A stretch of 64,000 bases of DNA. Origin: an uncultured Gammaproteobacteria bacterium (GTDB lineage Bacteria > Pseudomonadota > Gammaproteobacteria > Pseudomonadales > Ketobacteraceae). A program made the position numbers and the translations under genes. This document shows, one piece after another, positions 27,337-35,768 of this stretch (positions are counted from its first letter, which is position 1; each line of letters begins with the position of its first letter). Location of the stretch: positions 1 to 64,000 of the forward strand of contig CAJXXT010000002.1 in assembly GCA_913063495.1 (NCBI GenBank). Reading direction: 5' to 3'. Under the pieces are notes generated by a model that made no database searches, was not told the DNA's origin, and saw nothing but the letters and a program-made list of their open reading frames with translations.

Positions 27337-28543
27337 TGGTGAAAACCCTAATGTACTCGTACTTAGCTATCTATATCCTAATTCAGAATTCCCTAATCAC
27401 GGGATTTTTGTGCACAATAGGGTTAAAGCCGTTTCGAAGAAAGTCAATGTCACGGTAATAAACCCCATCCCATGGTCACCTTTATATCGTTTCTTTGGAC
27501 ACTACAAGCGATATGCGTTGATACCAAAGGAAGAAGTTATTGATGGGGTTAAGGTTTACCATCCGCGTTTCTTGTCGATACCTAAGTTCTTTAAGTTCTT
27601 TGAAGTGAACAGATATAAAAAGGCGGTGGATTCGATCGTCAGCACTAAATTATCAGAGAATGTTATTGATATTGTTGATTTGCACTGGACCTTTCCCGAT
27701 TTGCCGACCGGAGTTCACTTAAAGCAACGTTTAGGAGCAAAGCTGATAACGACGATTAGAGGCAATGAAGCTTTACACTTGGGAGAAGATAATTATAGCG
27801 AAAAGTGTGTCGCTGAGTACTTGGGGCATACGGATGGGTTAGTTGGGGTTAGTAAAGATTTAGAAACGTTGGCATCAGCCCATGCAAAGAGCGCATTTGT
27901 TTCTACGGCAATTAGAAATGGTGTTGATACTGATAGATTTACATATATAGATCAAAACGCAAGTCGTTCCAAACTTGGCCTAGCTAAAGATAAAAAGATT
28001 ATATTTTCAGTCGGATCTATTATTCACCGAAAAGGATTCGATCTAACTATTCGAGCGCTTAATGATATAAAGCAAAATCAGGGGCTAGATGGGCTTAAGT
28101 TTTATATCGGTGGCTCTGTTGGACACGAGGGTGATTATACTCAGGAGCTAATGGCACTAATTGCTAAGTATAGTCTAGAAGAAACGGTTATATTCCCTGG
28201 TCAAATAAGTAACTCTGATTTACCTCTTTGGTATAATGCTGCTGACATTTTTGTTTTGTCCAGTCGTGGTGAGGGGAGCCCCAATGTGTTAACTGAGGCA
28301 TTGGCATGCGGTACTCCGTCAGTTGTTACTGATGTTGGGGCATCGAAGGAGGTTCTTGATTCCGAAAAGGGGCAAGGTATTTGTGTTCCCCCTGATGACT
28401 ATGAGGCAATTAGGGACGGTATTCTTATGTTGCTTAAGGGGGGGGCAAACAGAAAGTTGCTTTCCGATAACTTTTCAAAATACACCTGGGATTGGTGTGC
28501 AGAAAAGGTTATTGACGTTTATGAACAAGTTCTAGGTCGTTAA
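27329..28543 (+). CDS. Glycosyltransferase family 4
   Basis: A 404-aa GT-B enzyme. The acceptor domain opens VLVLSYLYPNSEFPNHGIFV. The donor domain shows IRNGVDTDRFT, FSVGSIIHRKGFDL, FYIGGSVGHEG, FPGQISNSDLPLWYNAADIF and the nucleotide-sugar signature SSRGEGSPNVLTEALACGTP (about residues 310-329). Its reading frame overlaps the end of the amidotransferase gene and runs to two bases before the next start, so it is part of the same transcript. Donor and acceptor are unknown. Confidence 0.92.
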   Translation: MNNGENPNVLVLSYLYPNSEFPNHGIFVHNRVKAVSKKVNVTVINPIPWSPLYRFFGHYKRYALIPKEEVIDGVKVYHPRFLSIPKFFKFFEVNRYKKAVDSIVSTKLSENVIDIVDLHWTFPDLPTGVHLKQRLGAKLITTIRGNEALHLGEDNYSEKCVAEYLGHTDGLVGVSKDLETLASAHAKSAFVSTAIRNGVDTDRFTYIDQNASRSKLGLAKDKKIIFSVGSIIHRKGFDLTIRALNDIKQNQGLDGLKFYIGGSVGHEGDYTQELMALIAKYSLEETVIFPGQISNSDLPLWYNAADIFVLSSRGEGSPNVLTEALACGTPSVVTDVGASKEVLDSEKGQGICVPPDDYEAIRDGILMLLKGGANRKLLSDNFSKYTWDWCAEKVIDVYEQVLGR

Positions 28544-28545
28544 AG

Positions 28546-29316
28546 GTGGATAAGGGCTTTTCTCTTCGAACTGTAGCTTATGTAATAAAACGAAAGCTAA
28601 GTTATTGGAAACAGGTGGTATCTCTATGTTTCCCGAGTCAAAGGGCTGCCTTGAAGGGTATATACCAAGAGTTAGATCATCTTATTGATCCCGACGTTTC
28701 TGATTTTAGAAACACAACAACTGTCCGAAACTGGGTTAATGAAAATAGTGTGCACCTTATTGATGATGAACATGATAGTTATGCATTTGATTTGGCTAAA
28801 GTTGTAGTTAAAGTTTGGCAGTATTTTTTAACTAAAGACTCGAAACCTCACTTATCTTGTGGTCCTAGAGCGTATTTGTTGAAGCAGCTGTTAGATCATT
28901 TGGGTTTTGCAACCAGGATTATTGATATATTAGAGATTGTTAAGGGAGAGCCACGGTCTCATACGTTATTAGAATATTATGATACGTCATGTAATAAATG
29001 GGTGATGCAGGATCCTGATTTTAACGTTAGCTATGTCAATACCGCAACAGGAGCACCTTTAGGTGCAGCGGAAGCTTTAGTATGTGAGAAAAGTCTTATT
29101 ACAGGCGATGCTTCTGGTTATACGGTAGAGAATAGAGTAAACCTGGATGGTACAATAGAAGACTATTTTTGGGTTGTGGTAGTTTATCGATATTGTTATG
29201 AGGGAGGTAAAGCAGACATATTGTTTTCGGACGGATGTGCAGAGTACGGGTTCGTAAACGGCATGGCTATTGAGAGTTTTCGATCCTATCTTTTAGATAA
29301 GTATTCTTTTAGTTAA
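28546..29316 (+). CDS. Transglutaminase-like (Cys-His-Asp) protein, last gene of the core polysaccharide operon
   Basis: A 256-aa soluble protein with no signal peptide. The middle third has the transglutaminase-like order of catalytic residues: Cys105 in LSCGPRAYLLKQLLDHLGF, His139 in SHTLLEYY and Asp156 in VMQDPDFN. The spacing and strand pattern fit the papain/transglutaminase-like fold. The reaction could be an acyl transfer or amide cleavage rather than protein cross-linking. GTG 28546 starts two bases after the upstream stop, so it belongs to the operon. The exact family is not recognised. Confidence 0.72.
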   Translation: MDKGFSLRTVAYVIKRKLSYWKQVVSLCFPSQRAALKGIYQELDHLIDPDVSDFRNTTTVRNWVNENSVHLIDDEHDSYAFDLAKVVVKVWQYFLTKDSKPHLSCGPRAYLLKQLLDHLGFATRIIDILEIVKGEPRSHTLLEYYDTSCNKWVMQDPDFNVSYVNTATGAPLGAAEALVCEKSLITGDASGYTVENRVNLDGTIEDYFWVVVVYRYCYEGGKADILFSDGCAEYGFVNGMAIESFRSYLLDKYSFS

Positions 29317-29324
29317 TGACAATA

Positions 29325-29354
29325 CTTGAGGTGGTCTAATTAGACCACCTCAAG
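29325..29354. terminator. Perfect 30-bp palindrome at the end of the core operon
   Basis: A fully self-complementary 30-base stretch (arms CTTGAGGTGGTCTA and its reverse complement around AT) begins eight bases after the stop at 29316. It would form a 14-bp stem. There is no T-run on either side, so intrinsic termination is uncertain; a Rho-dependent or processing hairpin, or a protein site, is also possible. Confidence 0.55.
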
Positions 29355-29451
29355 GTTAAATATAGTTGCGGCTGGTTATGCCTTTCAAGTTATGGAGCAA
29401 CAGGTGGAGTTAATCATAAATTCAATGGTCGCTATCCACCGCTCTATGATT

Positions 29452-29699
29452 TTAGGCACACGTTAAAATGAGATAATTAACCGAATACCATTGTATTATA
29501 AAAGGCCTGATGGCGTTTTCTGGCAAAATATTGCTCATGTGCAAACGCCCGTCTTGGCAATAGGCAATTAATCGAGGCCACTGATCGAGCGTGTATGTCA
29601 TCGCCTTTCGGGTCAGGCAGTCTTTCTCTATTTTGGCGATATTGTTCCGGGGATCGGATCCTTCAGACGCTATTTTGAGACATAATATATGATAGAATT
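29452..29699 (-). pseudogene. IS66-family transposase remnant (C-terminal catalytic fragment)
   Basis: On the minus strand one frame reads without a stop from about 29699 to 29452. It contains YTLDQWPRLIAYCQDGRL followed by NILPENAIRPFII, an unmistakable match to the IS66 TnpC signature (YTLNQWP..L..YL.DGRL.IDNN.AENAIRPF). The DNN of the family is altered to SNI and the protein stops soon after IRPF, before the usual GRKNWLF segment, so it is dead. The rest of the 554-bp gap (29317-29870) holds no gene I can support, only the palindrome at 29325 and the leader of the next gene. Confidence 0.75.
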
Positions 29700-29870
29700 C
29701 TCACTCCTAATATATAGGCTAAGTTTTGAGTGATGTAAGGTAGATTCTAAAATGAACTGAGAGTAGGCTTAATATACATTTAGTTAAATTAGCATGTTTT
29801 CGCTGGTTCTAGCGAGACTGAATAAGAACTGTGTATTTTTCATGAAATCCAATCATACGAAGGTATACCC

Positions 29871-31019
29871 ATGTCACACGTTAAAGTTAAAAAATCTATA
29901 GTTTCGATATTGGCAGTTATATTGCTGTTTGTAGGGGTTGGAGCATCTAATGCTGATTCACTAACGTTTGGTGACTTTGAAACGTCGATTCCCGTAATAA
30001 ACCCAGCTGGGGATACGGATAGCACGAGTAAGCTTTGGAGTCAATATTCTGGCGGTGATTTTACAGGAACTTATTCGGAGACTGGTGATGTAGCAATATC
30101 TACCGAAAAAAGCAACCTTTTAGAGCATAGCGCCAAGGTCGGTGTAGATGACGGTGGAGCATACTTTCAGTTTTATCCTTACAAAGGTTATGAGTGGCAC
30201 TACCTTCGGGAAATTATTAAAGAGGACATGAATGTTGGTGAATGGAAGCTAAATACTTTCAATCGAATGGAGTTTTTCGTATATGTGCCGTCTGGGTTGA
30301 CACCAAGTGGTCCTGGACAATTCAATATGGCGGTTGGAACTTACGTGCGATCTACCACTGGTGATAGAGCAAGTGCGGAGGCTGGAGGAAATCACTACTA
30401 TCACCGTTACAACCTTCCTGCATCTGAAGGGTGGCATAAAGTTGTGGTCGATATGCATCCAACTCATGAAAGAGGTGAGAATGGTGGAAAAGAGCATGGC
30501 TTACAGGAGCACCCTACTGGAGAAGATGCATATAACTATTTTGATACACTAACCAGATTTTATGTGGATTTTGAGGGTAGCCATGTGCCCAGCGGCAGCT
30601 CCGCATGGTTTTTTGACGGCTTTCGGGTATACAATGAAACCGCTCTTGAAAATGTTCAGCAGGTCTACAGTTTACATGGCTCCTATACCGCTGGTGAAAC
30701 CCCGCGTTTAATTGTTGGTTGGAATCGCAATAAAGATGAGAATAGTGTGAGCCACGAAGTGCGTTATTCTTTTGAGGATATTCATAATGTTGGCTGGGAT
30801 AACGCTACAGTTGCACCAGGCACGCCACTTAGTCCGCAGGGCTGGCAGGGTTATAATGGCATGCTGTATGAGACTTCGGCTATCAACGCTGCAGGAAATG
30901 ACGTTATTTATGTGGCCATTAAGCCGGAGAATTCTAGTTTATTTCGTCAAATTTCTATCCCAGTGGGTCAGGGGTCGTTGCTTAACCCTCCAAAACAAAC
31001 AACGCTTTTTTTTAAGTGA
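29871..31019 (+). CDS. Secreted protein of unknown function
   Basis: A 382-aa exported protein with a signal peptide (VSILAVILLFVGVGASNA, cleavage before DSLTF) and no lipobox, membrane anchor or PEP-CTERM tail. The body is rich in Gly, aromatic and beta-strand-like segments (FNRMEFFVYVPSGL; GWHKVVVDMHPTHERG; SSAWFFDGFRVYNE), which suggests a jelly-roll, carbohydrate-binding-like fold. That is inference from composition only. GAAGG precedes the ATG. It follows the IS66 remnant and precedes another unknown gene and a flippase, so a role at the surface polymer is plausible. Confidence 0.7.
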   Translation: MSHVKVKKSIVSILAVILLFVGVGASNADSLTFGDFETSIPVINPAGDTDSTSKLWSQYSGGDFTGTYSETGDVAISTEKSNLLEHSAKVGVDDGGAYFQFYPYKGYEWHYLREIIKEDMNVGEWKLNTFNRMEFFVYVPSGLTPSGPGQFNMAVGTYVRSTTGDRASAEAGGNHYYHRYNLPASEGWHKVVVDMHPTHERGENGGKEHGLQEHPTGEDAYNYFDTLTRFYVDFEGSHVPSGSSAWFFDGFRVYNETALENVQQVYSLHGSYTAGETPRLIVGWNRNKDENSVSHEVRYSFEDIHNVGWDNATVAPGTPLSPQGWQGYNGMLYETSAINAAGNDVIYVAIKPENSSLFRQISIPVGQGSLLNPPKQTTLFFK

Positions 31020-31077
31020 TATATTAAAAGGAATTACTTCTTGAGATGGAAATAGATGCTTAAATGACGGCCTAAAA

Positions 31078-31989
31078 ATGTTACCCTTTATGCGCGTTTT
31101 TGTTAGATTTGCAAATAAGGGTTTGGGCATGGAAATTGATGAGAAAATAAGAGCTACTTCAGGGATGGGGAATTGGAGTGGCTTTTTACAATCTGGGGTG
31201 ACGGTCGAGAACGTACTAGAGGCTGCAAAGGGTTGGGAAAAGGCCATTTTGGGTGTTGATAAACCTTGGTTATGCTGGAACATCAATCCGGACTGGGCAA
31301 TCGTCCAGCAGCGTTTAGTGGAATCTGTTGGTTGGGTACCTGTTGTTGGCTATGATCCAAGAGTGGGTCCCCCACCTCTTACTAAGAATGCTATTCTTGT
31401 AGACTTCAATAAAGGGCTGGATTTCCCAGTGATGTACCCCCATTTTCCTTTAGAATTTGCGTTCGCATTCGCGCCGAGATTGGCTTTTTGGCACTCCGAC
31501 TTGTTGTTACGTGTTGAAAAAATGGCACAGTATTCTGAAATGTTTGAACTTTTGCAAGACGGGGAACTTTCAGCGACACAAGAAAGCACGGGGCTTTTTC
31601 AGCGATTAGATAAACAAAAACTTCGTTATTGGGAGTTGCTTGGATGTGTTACCAGGGGGGCGTCAAAATCCAACTTTGAAAATGGTTGTGGTTGGTGGTT
31701 GAATTTTTCTAAACACCCAAGTTGCACTGATATTGATGAGCAAGCGATTAGAAGTAAGTATCATTGGGAGTGCGGCGTTGGAATACGCTATTGGGCGAAA
31801 AAATATAAGCAAAAAGTGAAAATAATACCTGAAGATAATATCAATGAGGGGCATTTCACCCGAATTAATAATCAAAGTTACGTGAGTTCTTCCCCTAACG
31901 ATTGGCGGCGTGACGTTTCCAAAGATTTGGTCAATAATTTTGAGCTACTTGCTGCATGTCGATCTTTGAAATTGGAGCATTTGTTGTGA
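31078..31989 (+). CDS. Hypothetical protein between secreted protein and flippase genes
   Basis: A protein of up to 303 aa, rich in Trp and Phe, with no signal peptide and no strong membrane helix. I do not recognise the family. Segments such as KPWLCWNINPDWAIVQQRL, FAFAPRLAFWHSDLLLRVEK and FENGCGWWLNFSKHPSC, with several cysteines and conserved-looking Trp and His residues, suggest an enzyme. Starts at 31078, 31087 or 31129 are all possible; no strong ribosome site decides. Placement between polysaccharide genes suggests a role in polymer synthesis or modification. Confidence 0.6.
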   Translation: MLPFMRVFVRFANKGLGMEIDEKIRATSGMGNWSGFLQSGVTVENVLEAAKGWEKAILGVDKPWLCWNINPDWAIVQQRLVESVGWVPVVGYDPRVGPPPLTKNAILVDFNKGLDFPVMYPHFPLEFAFAFAPRLAFWHSDLLLRVEKMAQYSEMFELLQDGELSATQESTGLFQRLDKQKLRYWELLGCVTRGASKSNFENGCGWWLNFSKHPSCTDIDEQAIRSKYHWECGVGIRYWAKKYKQKVKIIPEDNINEGHFTRINNQSYVSSSPNDWRRDVSKDLVNNFELLAACRSLKLEHLL

Positions 31990-32070
31990 TGCCAAGTTTG
32001 TTTGGATGGCTCCGTAAGTGCAATTTATAGCCATCAGGTATAACTAACGAAATTATTTTCCGGAGTATAT

Positions 32071-33543
32071 GTGTCAAAACAGGTAAAAGAGCTCAAACGG
32101 GCCATGGCAGTCGGAGCTGCTTGGATGATGGCTTTGAGGGTTTCCTACAGGCTCATTGGTCTCGTGAGTACGGTTATATTGGCAAGGTTGCTTACGCCTG
32201 ATGATTTTGGTGTTGCAGCAATAGCAATGTCTGTGTTTGCGCTCGTCAATATTTTCACTCAATTTGGCTTCGAAACAGTACTCATACAAAGGAAAAAGTT
32301 TAATGTCGATGACTACAACACCGCGTGGACTTATAATTTACTGTTTGGTTTTGCTTCTGCATTAGTTTTGTTTTTTTCTTCTGAATATATCGGGCAATTT
32401 TATGATAATAAGGATATTGAGCACGTAACTATTGCCACCTCAATTCTTTTTATATTACACGGATTGAGAAATATTGGTGTTGTAGATTTCCAAAAGAACC
32501 TAACTTTCGATAAGGAATTTAAGCTACAGATTGTTCCGAAATTCATTAGTTTCTTTGTGATCATTTGCCTTGCATTTTATCTAAGGAACTTTTGGGCACT
32601 TGTTATTGGAGGTATCGTTTTGAAAGCTATGGAAGTGGTTAGCTCATACTTAATGCACCCATTCCGCCCCTCATTTAGCCTAAGGAAAAGTAAGGACCTT
32701 TTTGGTTTTTCTAAATGGTTGTTCGTAAATAATGTACTTGCTTTCATAGATACTAAATCTCCAGAACTCATACTTGGCAAACTAATGTCTCCTCACGCGG
32801 TCGCAATTTATAGTCTGGCTTCCGAGATAGGAAAGCTAACAACTGGAGAAGTCATAGCTAACCTTAACAGAGCAATTTATCCTGGTTACGCGAAAGTGTC
32901 TTCTGATTTGCAAAAACTTCGTGATCTTTATATGGACTCTGTACGTGTGATTGCCCTGATAGCTATGCCATTAGGAACCGGGGTTGCGTTGGTGTCGGCG
33001 TACATTGTTCCTATAATGTTAGGAGATCAATGGTTGGTTGCTATTGAACCAGTCGTATATATAGCCTTGGGTGGATCTGTTACCGCATTAAAATCGAATA
33101 GTAATTATGTTTATCTGGCACTGGGGAAGCCTCAAATTGGAACTGCAGAGCTTTTTATAAGAGGAATGATATTTGTTCCTCTTATGGTTTATTTAATGGA
33201 TATTAATGGTGTGGTAGGTGTGGCTCAAAGCTTTTTGATTACCTCAATATTAATGTTTTTTGTGTCGATTTTTATCCTTAAGGCCGTGCTACATATCTCT
33301 GTATATACACAGTTAAAATTATACGTGAAGCCGTTAGTCGCAACATTAGTGATGGCTCTTTTTGTAGGTATGTTTACTACTCAATTTGCTGCTGGCAATC
33401 AACTCATTAGTTTGCTGTTTGCTGTGGTTATTGGCGTAGTAAGTTATGTTGGAACAGTGCTACTTGTGTGGTTGATTCTGGGTAAGGCTGACGGTTTTGA
33501 AAAACAAGCAATGGATGTGTGTATGGCCAGGCTTAGGCGTTGA
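32071..33543 (+). CDS. Lipopolysaccharide/exopolysaccharide flippase (Wzx/WzxC-like)
   Basis: A 490-aa membrane protein with about 13-14 hydrophobic helices. It begins GAAWMMALRVSYRLIGLVSTVILARLLTPDDFG, the typical start of WzxC-like MOP-superfamily flippases, followed by MSVFALVNIFTQFGFETVLIQ. It should turn the lipid-linked repeat to the periplasmic face for polymerisation. GTG 32071 has CGGAG upstream. It is the only flippase in the window and so is needed to link the cytoplasmic glycosyltransferases with the Wzy-like protein at 20786. Confidence 0.92.
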   Translation: MSKQVKELKRAMAVGAAWMMALRVSYRLIGLVSTVILARLLTPDDFGVAAIAMSVFALVNIFTQFGFETVLIQRKKFNVDDYNTAWTYNLLFGFASALVLFFSSEYIGQFYDNKDIEHVTIATSILFILHGLRNIGVVDFQKNLTFDKEFKLQIVPKFISFFVIICLAFYLRNFWALVIGGIVLKAMEVVSSYLMHPFRPSFSLRKSKDLFGFSKWLFVNNVLAFIDTKSPELILGKLMSPHAVAIYSLASEIGKLTTGEVIANLNRAIYPGYAKVSSDLQKLRDLYMDSVRVIALIAMPLGTGVALVSAYIVPIMLGDQWLVAIEPVVYIALGGSVTALKSNSNYVYLALGKPQIGTAELFIRGMIFVPLMVYLMDINGVVGVAQSFLITSILMFFVSIFILKAVLHISVYTQLKLYVKPLVATLVMALFVGMFTTQFAAGNQLISLLFAVVIGVVSYVGTVLLVWLILGKADGFEKQAMDVCMARLRR

Positions 33544-33579
33544 AGCTATTTGCAATACATGTGAGGCGATTGGTTATAA

Positions 33580-33870
33580 GTCAGCGCATCCTATTGGATA
33601 GCTAGAAATCAAGCTAGTTTGCTCGAACCAGAAAATACAACTCCCTCGGAATACTATTTTAGTAGAAATAGTTACATTCTTAATAAGTTGGATTTACTGT
33701 CCTATGGCGAGAATCTACATGCAATAAAGCCTTACGAGTTACTATGCAGCTCCCTTTATTGTTCAGCAGTGAATAACGGTAAGGCGCTCTATTTTGACGA
33801 CGACCACTTAATTTTTTTTGGTGCTAAAAAGCTTATAGAGAACAGCGAAATAGTGAAATCGTTACGTTAA
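33580..33870 (+). pseudogene. Remnant of an OafA-type acyltransferase (C-terminal SGNH end)
   Basis: A frame open from 33580 to 33870 ends with LLCSSLYCSAVNNGKALYFDDDHLIFFGAKKL. This is the characteristic C-terminus of the SGNH domain of OafA/YrhL-type membrane acyltransferases, including the catalytic Asp-His in DDDHL. The ten-helix acyltransferase-3 part and the rest of the SGNH domain are missing; only about 95 codons remain and no good start or ribosome site is present. I read it as the stump of a deleted polysaccharide O-acetyltransferase. Confidence 0.65.
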
Positions 33871-33909
33871 GGGGTATTGTTTGGAGCGGGGTCCTGATTG
33901 AGCTAAGGT

Positions 33910-34563
33910 TCATAACGTTATTTTTCTAGCGTAGAACGCTTCAGCGAAGCCACTTTGGGCGTTTGACTCAATTCCTCGAATACGCATTATGCTTTCAAAT
34001 GTATTTTCTGTGAACCACTGCTTATTGTTTTGACTAGGAAAGTAGGTAAGTAAGCTCTCGATTTTTTTGTTCTTATTTTCAATAGTAAGTGGGATAAAAA
34101 GATTTGGATTTCCAATGTCCCCATCGTATTTGGGGATTTCGTATTCAAATATCAAATTATCTCGAAATGTGTTCCAGCAAAGATCTGAAATACAGCGGTG
34201 ATCCTGGTGACGGTCATCTCTGTAGTGTGTGAAAATCAAGTCGGGCGATATGTCCTTTTTTATTACTTCAAAGAAATCTTTGATTTCCGCACCAACAAAT
34301 GGGAAATAACCATTTCGAAATGACTTGATGACAATTTTCTTTTTTGTGGCTTTGGATAAAAAATGCTCTGCGCTTTTTCTTGCTTCAAGTTCTCTAACAG
34401 GGTTGGAGCTAAAAACTACCCAATGAACTTCCTCAACATTATAGTTGCTTAGCAAATGAAGTAATGCGCCACCGCACCCAATTTCAATATCATCACAATG
34501 GGCGCCCAATGCCAATATCTTTAGAGGTCGGTTGTTTCCAAAAAACTGGTTTAGGTTTGTCAT
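33910..34563 (-). CDS. PIG-L/LmbE family deacetylase
   Basis: A 217-aa enzyme with the zinc motif AHCDDIEIGCGG (near residue 19), FSSNPVRELEARKSAE near 50, and the second motif THYRDDRHQDHR near 110. The family hydrolyses N-acetyl groups from sugars such as GlcNAc linked to lipid or nucleotide. ATG 34563 gives a standard N-terminus; the frame reads on to 34638, but the extra residues look non-coding. It is the only minus-strand gene in its neighbourhood and abuts the acyltransferase remnant. It may deacetylate an amino sugar before transfer or re-acylation. Confidence 0.85.
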   Translation of the reverse strand: MTNLNQFFGNNRPLKILALGAHCDDIEIGCGGALLHLLSNYNVEEVHWVVFSSNPVRELEARKSAEHFLSKATKKKIVIKSFRNGYFPFVGAEIKDFFEVIKKDISPDLIFTHYRDDRHQDHRCISDLCWNTFRDNLIFEYEIPKYDGDIGNPNLFIPLTIENKNKKIESLLTYFPSQNNKQWFTENTFESIMRIRGIESNAQSGFAEAFYARKITL

Positions 34564-34761
34564 AGGTCTGGTTCCACTGTGGTAGGGGTCTGTTGTTTTA
34601 GGAGTCAAGAATAGTAATAAAATAGAGGATAAAATCAATAGTCGATACTTCTAAATATAAACAGTTAATATTCACACCGATAAATATGGGATTTAGCGGA
34701 ATGGAGGGGGTCAGGTGGTCAGATTTATGATAAAGTCCCGCTCTAAAGTAACTGTATGTTC

Positions 34762-34828
34762 TTGACATTGGTAAATGAATGAACGTTATGGTTAATAATT
34801 GACAACTTGTCTACACTAAACACAATAT
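34762..34828 (+). promoter_or_regulatory. Two tandem sigma-70-type promoters before the nucleotide-sugar cassette
   Basis: TTGACA at 34799-34804 is followed after 18 bases by CAATAT (34823-34828), or after 17 by ACAATA, about 30 bases before the glycosyltransferase start at 34856. A second TTGACA at 34762-34767 has GTTATG 17 bases on (34785-34790). Both -35 boxes are perfect. The 292-bp gap 34564-34855 otherwise shows nothing I can name; it must also hold the PIG-L promoter. Confidence 0.6.
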
Positions 34829-34855
34829 GTTTACCTTAATCAAAGGAAAAGGTTC

Positions 34856-35755
34856 ATGGATAAGTCTTCCTTAATACCTCGGGTTGGCATCGGTATGCCT
34901 GTTTATAACGGAGAGAGGTATCTAGAAGAAACACTTAAAGCAACTCTTTCCCAGACCTACGAAGACTTTGAGTTAATTATTGCAGATAATGCGTCAACTG
35001 ATCGAACTGAAGAGATTTGCAGAGAGTATCAGGCTAAGGACTCTCGGATCCGTTATATACGGAACCCTGTCAACCTGGGTGCATCTAAGAATTATAGCGT
35101 TTGCTTCGAACCATCTAGAAGTGAATACTTTAGATGGGCAAATGCGGACGACTTGCCTGAGCTAGACCTTGTTGAGAAATGCTTAAAAGAGCTTGATGCA
35201 AATCCAAGCGCCGTTTTGGTTTATGGTAGAACCAAGATTATTGATGAGAATGGCGTGTTACTTGATCAATATGCAGACAATTTGGATTTAAGAGAGCCTA
35301 CAGCGTCTTCTCGCTTTATTCGTTGTTTAACTGATATTGGTTTGAGTAATGTTCTCTATGGGCTTATGAGAAGAGAGCCTCTAAGCCATACAGCCTTATT
35401 CGGTAATTATCTTGCGTCTGATATTAATCTTATCGCAGAGCTTACTTTGTATGGTACTTATCATGAGTTACCAGACTATCTATTTTCTAGGCGTATGCAC
35501 CCTGATTGCAGTAGCTGGGATAGATCTGATGAGGATAGGCAAAAAAACTTTTGGGATCCTTCAAAATCAAAATTACTAATGCAAGCCTGGCGATCAGCAT
35601 ACGAATATTGTAGTGCTGTTGCCCGAGCGCCTCTGTCGTTATCTGAAAAAAGGAAGTTATTCTATTATCTTTGCAAGCATACATATTGGCGGCGAGATAA
35701 TATGGTGAAAGATCTAGAATATTTTATTAAATTTAAGCTTAACAAAACAAGTTGA
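34856..35755 (+). CDS. Glycosyltransferase family 2
   Basis: A 299-aa GT-A enzyme. It shows VGIGMPVYNGERYLEETLKA, LIIADNASTDRTEEIC, NLGASKNYSVCF and the donor and metal site FRWANADDLPELDLV (about residues 92-106). A SSWDRSDEDRQKNFW stretch near 222 may contact the acceptor. An AAAGGAAAAGG ribosome site precedes the ATG. It heads the plus-strand cassette that runs to 39644, with the next gene 13 bp on, so it may transfer the sugar that this cassette makes. Confidence 0.9.
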   Translation: MDKSSLIPRVGIGMPVYNGERYLEETLKATLSQTYEDFELIIADNASTDRTEEICREYQAKDSRIRYIRNPVNLGASKNYSVCFEPSRSEYFRWANADDLPELDLVEKCLKELDANPSAVLVYGRTKIIDENGVLLDQYADNLDLREPTASSRFIRCLTDIGLSNVLYGLMRREPLSHTALFGNYLASDINLIAELTLYGTYHELPDYLFSRRMHPDCSSWDRSDEDRQKNFWDPSKSKLLMQAWRSAYEYCSAVARAPLSLSEKRKLFYYLCKHTYWRRDNMVKDLEYFIKFKLNKTS

Positions 35756-35768
35756 TACTGGAGGAATT

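Noticed and set aside
29676-29690. GACATAATAT sequence like the dyads at 2664 and 2700
   Set aside because: Only ten bases match, the second half-site is broken, and it lies in the IS66 remnant area; probably chance.
33580-33870. Intact small acyl-esterase gene
   Set aside because: The segment holds only the C-terminal SGNH end; the GDS nucleophile block and the membrane domain are missing and there is no convincing start.
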